64,000 nt of DNA. Origin: Pontiellaceae bacterium B1224. GTDB taxonomy: Bacteria > Verrucomicrobiota > Kiritimatiellia > Kiritimatiellales > Pontiellaceae. Below the pieces are notes generated by a model. It ran no database searches and was not told the DNA's origin. It saw only the letters and a program-made list of their open reading frames with translations. Below are positions 35,043 to 42,725 of the stretch, one piece after another. Made by a program: the position numbers and the translations under genes. The stretch lies in NCBI GenBank assembly GCA_029432815.1, contig JAROBA010000011.1, positions 62,001-126,000 of the forward strand, given 5' to 3'. Position 1 is the first letter of the stretch; the number at the start of each line of letters is the position of its first letter.

Positions 35043-35077
35043 GCCAGACTCAACGTTATTCGGAGTCTGGCTTTTTT
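35043..35077 (+). terminator. Intrinsic terminator of the PEP-CTERM gene
   Basis: GCCAGACTC / GAGTCTGGC 9-bp stem with an 11-nt loop, followed by six T. Confidence 0.9.
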
Positions 35078-35185
35078 GTGTTATCTTAAGTCCTGAAATG
35101 GTCACACCTTATTGCGGCTTGAACACGGTTTGCTTTTGATTAGACTGCTTGAATGCAAGGGCAGGTAGGCAGAGGATTGTCAGCT

Positions 35186-36238
35186 ATGAAAGATGGATCG
35201 GAAAAACGAAGAATTACACTGGCAGACATTGCCAAAGCCTGTGGCGTTTCCAGCATGACCGTCTCGTTGGCCCTCCGAAAAAACCCAAAGATTTCCGAAA
35301 AAACACGCACACTCGTAAAGCAAAAGGCGGAGGAACTAGGATATGTTCCTGACCCCATGCTGTCGGCGTTAAATCAATATCGAGGTTCCACGCAGGAAAA
35401 GCCGGTTCAGGCTACACTGGCCTGGATTAATCCGTACCACGATCCAAAGCGCTTGCGTGCCATGTGTGAGTTTAATTTATACTGGGAGGGGGCGTCCTCT
35501 GCTGCTAAAGAGATGGGATATCATCTGGAAGCATTCGCAACCACAAAGATGTCTTTTTCCCGAATGAATTCCATTTTTAAGACGCGCAATATTCAGGGGA
35601 TTCTCCTGGCAGCACTTTGCCGGCCTCAGTTTAGCGATAAGAATGCCGATTTCACTGAAATGCCTTGGGAGGATTATGCCATTGTCCGTTTTGGTCGGAG
35701 CACCGCGTATCCGGAAGCACATTATGTGACGAGTGCCCAAACATCTAATACCATATTGGCTTTTGAAAAGATTCTCGAAAAGGGATATCAGCGCATTGGT
35801 TTTGTGACTGAATATCGGCCGATGCGGACATTCAGTGGCGGGGTTACTATTGCTCAGCAGGCTCTTCCGGAACATCAGCGGCTTCCGATTCTTTTATTCA
35901 CTCTTGGAGAAAATAAGGAATCCCGAATACAACGGTTGAAGCAATGGATCGCTGAAGAGAAACCGGATGTGATTTTTACCGATGAAGAGAAGATGCCGGA
36001 GTTTATGAGCATGCTGAATATTCGAATTCCTGACGACATCGGGCTGGTCACAACCAGTATTCACGACACCCCGATTGATGCGGGCATCGACCAAAACCCG
36101 GAAGAGGTTGGGCGAACAGCCGTCCGTACGTTGGTGTCGCTCATCAATCATCAAAGCTTCGGTATTCCGTCCATTCGCAATGAAATTCTGGTGGACGGCC
36201 GCTGGGTAGACGGTTCCATGCTTCCGCCCCGGCATTAA
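35186..36238 (+). CDS. LacI-family transcriptional regulator
   Basis: I chose MKDGSEKRRITLADIAKACG as the start (350 aa) because AGAGGA lies 9 nt upstream; an ATG 33 nt further up is possible. The N-terminal helix-turn-helix (TLADIAKACGVSSMTVSLAL) and hinge (KAEELGYVPDPMLSAL) are classic LacI. The sugar-binding periplasmic-protein-like domain follows (YQRIGFVTEYRPMRTFSGG; DDIGLVTTSIHDTPIDAG). It is about 50% similar to the regulators at 41632-42717 and 62875-63906, including the closing block GIPSIRNEILVDGRWVDGSM. It is convergent with the 36286 gene and may control it or the PEP-CTERM gene upstream. The ligand is probably a sugar from the polymer. Confidence 0.92.
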   Translation: MKDGSEKRRITLADIAKACGVSSMTVSLALRKNPKISEKTRTLVKQKAEELGYVPDPMLSALNQYRGSTQEKPVQATLAWINPYHDPKRLRAMCEFNLYWEGASSAAKEMGYHLEAFATTKMSFSRMNSIFKTRNIQGILLAALCRPQFSDKNADFTEMPWEDYAIVRFGRSTAYPEAHYVTSAQTSNTILAFEKILEKGYQRIGFVTEYRPMRTFSGGVTIAQQALPEHQRLPILLFTLGENKESRIQRLKQWIAEEKPDVIFTDEEKMPEFMSMLNIRIPDDIGLVTTSIHDTPIDAGIDQNPEEVGRTAVRTLVSLINHQSFGIPSIRNEILVDGRWVDGSMLPPRH

Positions 36239-36257
36239 ACCACCGATCTGAAATTCC

Positions 36258-36269
36258 TTTCACGTGAAA
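36258..36269. promoter_or_regulatory. Palindrome TTTCACGTGAAA between convergent genes
   Basis: Perfect 12-bp palindrome in the 47-bp gap between the LacI gene and the convergent 36286 gene. Function unclear. Confidence 0.25.
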
Positions 36270-36285
36270 ATGACCTTTTAATAAA

Positions 36286-39114
36286 TCACCATCCACTATT
36301 GTTGCTTTGTTCATAGGTGCAGTTTTGTATCTGGTAATTCTGGTCCCCATTGCCGCTGGCGCTGTTATCTTTCAGCAAGCCATCGCTTGAGTTTACACAA
36401 TAAAATCCATCATTCCCGTTATCGTTCGCTGTAGATCCTATGATGGTGAAATCCGGCACGTTAGCCACCCGGATTCCAGGCTGGTCTTCGTTCAGTCCGT
36501 TGCGGTTCGTTTTACAGTTAATGATCATCATACGCCGGCCGCCGTCGTTGGCTTCGAAACGAATGCCACGGAAATGGTTATCCGAGGCATCCAGATTATC
36601 AAGGATCACATTGTAGCAGTCGGTAGATAAATTGAATCCATTCCCTGCGGTACAGTCGCTGATGTTTAAATTCTTGAGCAGGGTGTTTTCGGCCCTTCGA
36701 AAATAGATGTTGTGGTCGTAGCCGATCAGGCATCCGTTGCCATGAATATCGCTGTTTTGGATGCGCAGATCATTCACGCCTTTGACATGAATTCCCATTG
36801 CGCAGCGGGTGATTTCAACCTCCTCAATGCGAAGGCGCTCAAAGGTGTTGCCGCTGAGCTGATCGGTAAAAAGTATGCCGTACGTATCGCCGCGAACGGT
36901 ATTCCGGTCTGTGTCGCCCGGCAGGGTCTGTTCATCGGCTGGCTGCTGGCCATCGATCGTCAGATTCTTAATCGTAATATCGCTGTTCACACTGCCTTCA
37001 CTGGTGGCTATCATAACCGGCTCGTTGGATTCAGCATCCAGTAAAATCTTGGAAATACCGATGCCTTGCCCTTTGAGCGTGATATCGCTGTACATGACCA
37101 GTGATTCAGAGACGGCGTGGTTACCCTCCGCTAAAATTACATGACCGCCACCCTGTGCATGAATGGTATTCAGCGCCGTCTGAATCGACTCGCCGGGCTG
37201 CACCGTGACAGTCGGTTGGTTAAATTTAATTTCAAGCTTCGGAACGGAAACCGAGACATGCTCTCGGCTGGCGTATGTGCTCATTCCATCGAGTCCGATG
37301 TTATGGGGCGATTGTATCATGATCGAAAAAGCCCCTCCGTTTTTAAGGGCGTCTGTAACTTCATCCAGCACGTCGATTTTGATGGACTGACTGTTGGTCG
37401 TCACCCAGGCATCCAGTTCATTCCCGACTACGGGTTTCGTGTTCCAGGTCAGACCATTTTCTGTCCAGCTGCTATCTTCCACAACGAAGGCTGCATTTTC
37501 AACCGGGTCGGTTGCGTTGGCCGTTGTATTGATCCAGATAAAGGCCGAATCCGGAGTCTCAATCGTGCTGGGCAAATCGAAGCGGAGGAATAATTCCATT
37601 TGTGAGTCATCGGTATTGATCGTTTTTAATTCCGTCACCGTTCCGTAGTTGGTGTCCGCATAGAGTCCATCGCGCACATAGGAATCGGATACGGCTTCCA
37701 GTTCAAGCAGATCCGGCATGGCCTCGATATACGTCTGAAAATAAGCATTGGACCCGCCGCTCACTGATATGGTGATTGAGGTTTCCGAAACCAACCCGAC
37801 AATGCCGGATGCAATGGTGTTCCAGCCGGGGGCATTTATATCAGCGGATTCGACCACTCCGTATCGTTTGCCCGCGACCGAAGACCAACTCAGGGTCATC
37901 GTGCTTCCAGCAATGGATGGGGCATTCATTGTAAAAACCGATGCTGCATTGGTCGGGATGGTTCCCGCGATATACTCTTCCCGGGTCAACAGGCCATCTG
38001 CATCGGTATCGCTGTTGTCGGCCAACTGAAACTCTTCGGCGGAACTCAACTCGGGATAGTATTGCTGAAGCCAGGAATAGGGGGTTCCGTTCGTCGTATA
38101 GAACGGTGAAGAATACGTCACCCGAAGCGTATCCACGCCGTTGGATGAATCCGTATCCACCCAGTTCATACTCCATAAATCGGTGTTCACTCCGGGGGCA
38201 AAGTCCAGACCGTTATCCGTCAAGGTGCCTTCCCAGTGCATAATCGACCATACCCCGTTTTCTTCCGATCCTTGGAAACCGACATCCAATAGGGCGCCTG
38301 AATCGAAAGTTACATCGCCCCCCGAACCATCGTTGTTCTGGTCATCAATAAAGAGGGGGGTAATGCCTCCGGAATCAATGCTGATTTTCAGGATTCCGCC
38401 GGCATCCTGCTGCCAGTTGCCGTCCAGCGAGCTGTAGCTGCCAATGCCGATTTCATCCGCAGCGCTTCCGGCTACTTCAAATATTCCGGCAGATGCCACC
38501 GTAACGCCCGCCCGCGATTGGAATGTTCCATCACTGATATAAAATGTTCCATCGCCGCCAGTACCCACTGAAAGACTGGTTCCTCCCGATTCCCGTCCGG
38601 CGGTGTAAGATGCATTTGCGCCCGTAATATTGATCCGCCCCGTGGAACCGACCGATTTGGCAATATGCATCAGGGATGCTTCAAAAATACAGTTGCCACT
38701 CCGTATATTCAGCGTGCCGTCGGAACCGCTTGCATCGCCAATAAAATACGCTCCGGCAGAAGTCGTCTTCCACGTGTTCCCTGAACCAATGTCTATATTC
38801 AGCGAAGCCGTTTCTGCTCCCGCTAGCAGGAAGGTGCCGGTGCGGTATTCCGTGGTAGAATAATTCAATGAATTATTATTCATGAAGGTCCAGCTGTCCG
38901 CATCCATCACAACGGTCTGCCCTCCGGCTGAACCGGCGATCGTGATGGTGTCGCTGCCCGAAGGAACGGTGCCCGTATCCCAATTCCCGGGCACTTCCCA
39001 ATCGCCTCCCTGTGGGTTGCTATATTCCGAAGCCCTCGCGGTTAAGCTGGCTGCGCTAAATGCGAGAAGTATACACGCAGATGCCAAAGTTTGCCCGTAT
39101 TTCGTTGTCTTCAT
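36286..39114 (-). CDS. Secreted multidomain beta-repeat, DNRLRE (CBM96-like) and pectate-lyase-like protein
   Basis: I chose MKTTKYGQTLASACILLAFS as the start (942 aa); the longer frame uses a TTG. After the signal peptide, residues about 30-310 are a beta-solenoid module (GGDWEVPGNWDTGTVPSG; GRINITGANASYTAGRESGG) that is about two-thirds identical to the 39284 product. Then come an Asp-rich calcium segment (DNSDTDADGLLTREEYIAG), a small beta-module (LSWSSVAGKRYGVVESADI) and a DNRLRE/CBM96-like domain (DSYVRDGLYADTNYGTVTEL). The last ~290 aa are a parallel beta-helix (PGESIQTALNTIHAQGGGHV; GIRFEANDGGRRMMIINC), similar in opening to the 2943-4085 product. Lyase activity is plausible. Candidate TTCATGAA operators lie just upstream. 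Confidence 0.75.
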   Translation of the reverse strand: MKTTKYGQTLASACILLAFSAASLTARASEYSNPQGGDWEVPGNWDTGTVPSGSDTITIAGSAGGQTVVMDADSWTFMNNNSLNYSTTEYRTGTFLLAGAETASLNIDIGSGNTWKTTSAGAYFIGDASGSDGTLNIRSGNCIFEASLMHIAKSVGSTGRINITGANASYTAGRESGGTSLSVGTGGDGTFYISDGTFQSRAGVTVASAGIFEVAGSAADEIGIGSYSSLDGNWQQDAGGILKISIDSGGITPLFIDDQNNDGSGGDVTFDSGALLDVGFQGSEENGVWSIMHWEGTLTDNGLDFAPGVNTDLWSMNWVDTDSSNGVDTLRVTYSSPFYTTNGTPYSWLQQYYPELSSAEEFQLADNSDTDADGLLTREEYIAGTIPTNAASVFTMNAPSIAGSTMTLSWSSVAGKRYGVVESADINAPGWNTIASGIVGLVSETSITISVSGGSNAYFQTYIEAMPDLLELEAVSDSYVRDGLYADTNYGTVTELKTINTDDSQMELFLRFDLPSTIETPDSAFIWINTTANATDPVENAAFVVEDSSWTENGLTWNTKPVVGNELDAWVTTNSQSIKIDVLDEVTDALKNGGAFSIMIQSPHNIGLDGMSTYASREHVSVSVPKLEIKFNQPTVTVQPGESIQTALNTIHAQGGGHVILAEGNHAVSESLVMYSDITLKGQGIGISKILLDAESNEPVMIATSEGSVNSDITIKNLTIDGQQPADEQTLPGDTDRNTVRGDTYGILFTDQLSGNTFERLRIEEVEITRCAMGIHVKGVNDLRIQNSDIHGNGCLIGYDHNIYFRRAENTLLKNLNISDCTAGNGFNLSTDCYNVILDNLDASDNHFRGIRFEANDGGRRMMIINCKTNRNGLNEDQPGIRVANVPDFTIIGSTANDNGNDGFYCVNSSDGLLKDNSASGNGDQNYQIQNCTYEQSNNSGW
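38263..38277 (-). repeat. Iterated palindrome, one mismatch (spacer GGA on minus strand)
   Basis: Encodes F-Q-G-S-E in the multidomain lyase-like gene. Confidence 0.65.
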
Positions 39115-39156
39115 ATATTCAATTCTCTTCAAGGCTCGAGTTCACTTCTAAATAAA

Positions 39157-39204
39157 TGGGTTTCATGAAACAGCGCTTTCAAAAATACTGCTTCATGAAA
39201 CCCA
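39157..39204. promoter_or_regulatory. 13-bp inverted repeat with two TTCATGAA cores
   Basis: TGGGTTTCATGAA (39157-39169) and its exact complement TTCATGAAACCCA (39192-39204). Each arm carries a self-complementary TTCATGAA core and the cores are 30 bp apart, centre to centre. It lies about 43-90 bp upstream of the 36286-39114 start. A dimeric LacI-type regulator could bind both; a hairpin is the alternative. Confidence 0.45.
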
Positions 39205-39248
39205 AATCGTTCTTATCGGATTAATCTATCCTGTAGACAGCTTGTTAT

Positions 39249-39270
39249 CCCACCTCCGCTCGGAGGTGGG
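39249..39270 (-). terminator. Hairpin behind the 39284 gene, probable terminator
   Basis: CCCACCTCCG / CGGAGGTGGG perfect 10-bp stem with a 2-nt loop, 13 bp after the stop of the 39284 gene. No T-run follows on the minus strand. Confidence 0.5.
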
Positions 39271-39283
39271 GTTGATTTAAACC

Positions 39284-41473
39284 TTACTGTCCGAAGGCTT
39301 CGATCTTGTAGAACTCCTGCGGTCCGACACCGGTCAAATTTGTTGTGGTGCTTGCTCCCATTCCGGTGATGCCTGCAATATTCGTCGACCATGGCCCAAT
39401 GACCAGATCCGTGGTGCTCAGCACATTGTATCCGACAATCGGTTCTGAATCCCACGTCAGGCTGATGGTGGTGTTGGAGGCGCTGACAGCTGTGATATTC
39501 GGCTGTACAGTCGGATCGGTTATTAAGCCCGATGCTTCAATACGAAGCGTATCAACCCCATTAGAAGAGTCAGTATCCACAAAGGCGAAACTCCAGATAT
39601 CCGTATCCACACCGGGTGCAAATGCCAAATCACCAGAACGGAGCAAGCCCTCCCAGGTCATCACATCCCAGGTTCCGTTTGCTCCCTCATAACCGATAAA
39701 ATCAACATCCAACAGAGAACCGTTGAAGAAGGAGACATCGCCGCCGATGCCATCATCGTCTTTGTCATCAATCACGATTGTGGTCAGACCATTGCTTGAC
39801 ACGAGCGCCTGTAGAGTTCCTCCGTCATTCTGAGACCAGGAACCATCTACGGTTCCTTCCGACCCGATGCCAGCCTGACCGCCGGCTCCCTGGACACTGA
39901 AGAGGCCGGTCGCGGTACCCACGCCAACAGACACACCGGCACGCGTCAGGAATCGTGCATCATCCACAAGTTTGATTTCGCCGTAACCACCGTTCGAGCC
40001 GAGATTCAGCGACACACCACTGCTTTCCCGTCCGATGATCCACCGGCTGTTGTTTACCACCGTAACCAGCCCGGTTGATCCGTTACCGTTCCCGACATGG
40101 AAAAGAGAAGCTTGTGTCTTCAGTGTAGCTCCGCCATCCAGATTTAAGATGCCCGTGTTTCCATTGTACCCGCAAAATTGACTTCCGGATTGGTCAAATC
40201 TCAGTTGGTATCCGTCTCCGAGCATATCAAACCGTCCATCGTCAGCATATCCGAGGTAAAGTCGGGCATAATCACGGCTGCCGTACTCGGACGTGTACAC
40301 GGGGTAGTTGTTGCTCGTATCAATTTGTGTCGTTGCTCCGGAGCTGCCCGTACCTGTAAGCGGCAGCACATTGTTGGCGGTAAAGGCCCAGTTGGTCGGG
40401 TTGTCCCAGTCGTTATCACCGGCTTCGCCGTCCCAGATGCAGATTGCATTCGTGTATACGATTTCCGGCGGCGGATCCGGAGTATATCCGGAATCGCCGA
40501 GGCCATACCAGACTTCGAGGATATGGTTACTCACCACATTGTACGACCAGTCGGAATCGCCGCCGTTATCCAGGGTAAGACCGGAATCGGCAATCGAACC
40601 GTCCACCGTCATGACCGTCCATTTACCGGTCTGGGTTCCGCTAATAAAATAAGGTTCGAGCAACGCACCGTTTTCAAAGGTGGCTGGGGCAAATCCGTCG
40701 GGTCCGTCGAAGCTCACGTCATCAATAAGAATCGGGGTAATGCCACCAGAGTCGATTCCAACCTTCAACACGCTGTTAGAGGCCTGCTGCCAATTTCCGT
40801 TTATTGAACTGTAGCTTCCGATGCCGATTTCATCCACTTCGCTTCCTGCCACTTCAAATGTGCCGGATGAGGCCACCGTAACGCCCGCTCGAGTGTAAAA
40901 TGTTCCGTCGCTGATATAAAGCGCACCATCGCCCCCGGTACCCACGGATACACTCGTGCCACCCGACTCTCGTCCGGCGGTGTAGGAAGCATCTGCTCCG
41001 GTAATATTGATACGCCCCGTGGAATCGGCTGATTGCGCAATGTGCATGATGGATGCTTCCAACACGCACGATCCGCTCAGCACATTCAGTGTACCGTCGG
41101 AACCGCTCGCAGAACCCACATAATATGTTCCTCCTGAAGTAGCCTTCCAGGTGTTTCCGGCTCCGATATCGAAATCCAACGAAGCAACTCCAGTTCCCCC
41201 CAACAGGAATGTTGCCGTGCGGTATTCTGTTGCTGAATAATTCAATGCGTTGTTGGTGATATAGGTCCAGCTGTCCGCATTCAGTGCAACGGGTTGTCCG
41301 CCGGCAGAACCGGCGATTGTGACGGCAACATTGTTCGTAGGCACCGCTCCGGTGTCCCAATTCCCAGGAACCTCCCAGTCACCACCTGCTTCATTTATAT
41401 ATTCCGCACCCTGCGCCGCACCGGTCAGCAGACCAATGGCCAAAGCGATTGTTCTATATACCTTAATCTTCAT
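39284..41473 (-). CDS. Secreted autotransporter-like beta-repeat protein
   Basis: I chose MKIKVYRTIALAIGLLTGAA as the start (729 aa) because GGAGG lies 7 nt upstream; longer frames do not begin with a signal peptide. The N-terminal ~260 aa match the 36286 product (GGDWEVPGNWDTGAVPTN; GRINITGADASYTAGRESGG). A second, related solenoid unit follows (GTGSSGATTQIDTSNNYPVY; DARFLTRAGVSVGVGTATG) and is closest to the 31573 product. The shared end-module closes it (LTWDSEPIVGYNVLSTTDL, GPWSTNIAG, EFYKIEAFGQ). There is no enzyme motif. It is divergent from the LacI regulator at 41632, with inverted repeats in between, suggesting direct control. Confidence 0.74.
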   Translation of the reverse strand: MKIKVYRTIALAIGLLTGAAQGAEYINEAGGDWEVPGNWDTGAVPTNNVAVTIAGSAGGQPVALNADSWTYITNNALNYSATEYRTATFLLGGTGVASLDFDIGAGNTWKATSGGTYYVGSASGSDGTLNVLSGSCVLEASIMHIAQSADSTGRINITGADASYTAGRESGGTSVSVGTGGDGALYISDGTFYTRAGVTVASSGTFEVAGSEVDEIGIGSYSSINGNWQQASNSVLKVGIDSGGITPILIDDVSFDGPDGFAPATFENGALLEPYFISGTQTGKWTVMTVDGSIADSGLTLDNGGDSDWSYNVVSNHILEVWYGLGDSGYTPDPPPEIVYTNAICIWDGEAGDNDWDNPTNWAFTANNVLPLTGTGSSGATTQIDTSNNYPVYTSEYGSRDYARLYLGYADDGRFDMLGDGYQLRFDQSGSQFCGYNGNTGILNLDGGATLKTQASLFHVGNGNGSTGLVTVVNNSRWIIGRESSGVSLNLGSNGGYGEIKLVDDARFLTRAGVSVGVGTATGLFSVQGAGGQAGIGSEGTVDGSWSQNDGGTLQALVSSNGLTTIVIDDKDDDGIGGDVSFFNGSLLDVDFIGYEGANGTWDVMTWEGLLRSGDLAFAPGVDTDIWSFAFVDTDSSNGVDTLRIEASGLITDPTVQPNITAVSASNTTISLTWDSEPIVGYNVLSTTDLVIGPWSTNIAGITGMGASTTTNLTGVGPQEFYKIEAFGQ

Positions 41474-41523
41474 ATTCATACCTCCATGTTTGATTTTGCA
41501 GGCGTTCATGATAACCCCCCTCA

Positions 41524-41550
41524 TGAGCGTGAATCCTACGTTCATGCTCA
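41524..41550. promoter_or_regulatory. Inverted repeat TGAGCGTGAA-N7-TTCATGCTCA
   Basis: Arms of 10 bp matching at 9 positions, in the 158-bp divergent region between the 39284 gene and the LacI gene. It shares the TTCATG half-site with the element at 39157-39204. Candidate operator for this LacI. Confidence 0.4.
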
Positions 41551-41631
41551 GAATGCGCTTGCCCTTATCCCTCAACAAGGAGTAAGTAGTTTACCATGTT
41601 AAGTAAGTTAAATTATAACGTGGGTTAAAAT

Positions 41632-42717
41632 ATGTCTGAACATTCAGTCGGTAAATCCAGCTCTGCTGATGGAGATCAACAGCGCGTTACGCTACGGGAT
41701 ATTGCGCGTGCAATTGGCGTTTCCCACGTCACCGTTTCACTGGCCTTGCGGGGGAGTCAGCAGATTTCCGAACCAACCCGATTGAAAGTCCAAAAAAAAG
41801 CGGAAGAAATGGGATATGCTCCGGATCCCATGTTGGCGGCCCTTTCACATTACCGGTTAAAAAAGAAAGATATGGTTACAAGGACGACACTTGCTTGGAT
41901 TAATCCGTTGCAGGATCCTGCTCAACTGCGAAAGCACCGTGAATTCGACCTCTATTGGAAAGGTGCGGCTGATGCCGCCCGAAAACTTGGCTATCAGATT
42001 GAAGAATTCTGTGTGAAAGATCTGTCGTTACAACGCATGGAGTCGGTCTTTAAAGCCCGGAACATCAAAGGCATATTATTAGCCAGCGTTCTTTCGAAGG
42101 TTTTTCACGATGGAACCGTCGATTGGGATCACTTTTCCTGGCAGGATTTTGTAACCGTACGTTTCGGTCGAAAAGCAACTCATCCCCAATCGCATTTTGT
42201 TACCAGTGCTCAGGCCTCCAATACCATCATGGCGTTTTCCCGGATCACCGACAAAGGCTATTCACATATCGGGTATGTTGGGGAATACACCGAAGCGCGG
42301 GTTTTTTGCGCGGGATTTCTTTTTGCCCAGCTGGGCGTTCCAGAAGAGCTCAGAGTTCCTCCCCTGATGTTTTATCAAGAAGAGCTTCCGCAGGTGGAGA
42401 ATGAAAATGTGCTGAACAAGTGGATTGAGAAACACCGGCCCGATGCGATTTTAACGGATCGTCCCTACGTGCAGCTGATGCTGAAAAAACTGGGCTATCG
42501 GGTTCCTGAGGATATTGGACTCGCCACCACCAGTATTCATGACACAGGGATCAATACGGGTATCGATCAGAAACCTGAGGAAATCGGACGCGCCGCCGTG
42601 CGATTACTGTCGGCAGAAATCAACCATAACCATTTTGGGATCCCATCCACCCGCAATGAAATGCTCATAGAGGGCACATGGGTAGACGGTTCTATGCTGC
42701 CGGACAGAAACGGATAG
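41632..42717 (+). CDS. LacI-family transcriptional regulator
   Basis: The 361-aa protein has the LacI helix-turn-helix (TLRDIARAIGVSHVTVSLAL), hinge (AEEMGYAPDPMLAALSHY) and sugar-binding domain (YSHIGYVGEYTEARVFCAG; EDIGLATTSIHDTGINTG). The closing block GIPSTRNEMLIEGTWVDGSM is shared with the other two LacI proteins of the window, so the three form a paralogous set. It is divergent from the 39284 gene and its 3-prime end is 8 bp from the convergent CotH-type gene. No good ribosome site precedes the ATG. It probably senses a breakdown product of the target polysaccharide. Confidence 0.92.
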   Translation: MSEHSVGKSSSADGDQQRVTLRDIARAIGVSHVTVSLALRGSQQISEPTRLKVQKKAEEMGYAPDPMLAALSHYRLKKKDMVTRTTLAWINPLQDPAQLRKHREFDLYWKGAADAARKLGYQIEEFCVKDLSLQRMESVFKARNIKGILLASVLSKVFHDGTVDWDHFSWQDFVTVRFGRKATHPQSHFVTSAQASNTIMAFSRITDKGYSHIGYVGEYTEARVFCAGFLFAQLGVPEELRVPPLMFYQEELPQVENENVLNKWIEKHRPDAILTDRPYVQLMLKKLGYRVPEDIGLATTSIHDTGINTGIDQKPEEIGRAAVRLLSAEINHNHFGIPSTRNEMLIEGTWVDGSMLPDRNG

Positions 42718-42725
42718 CTATTACT

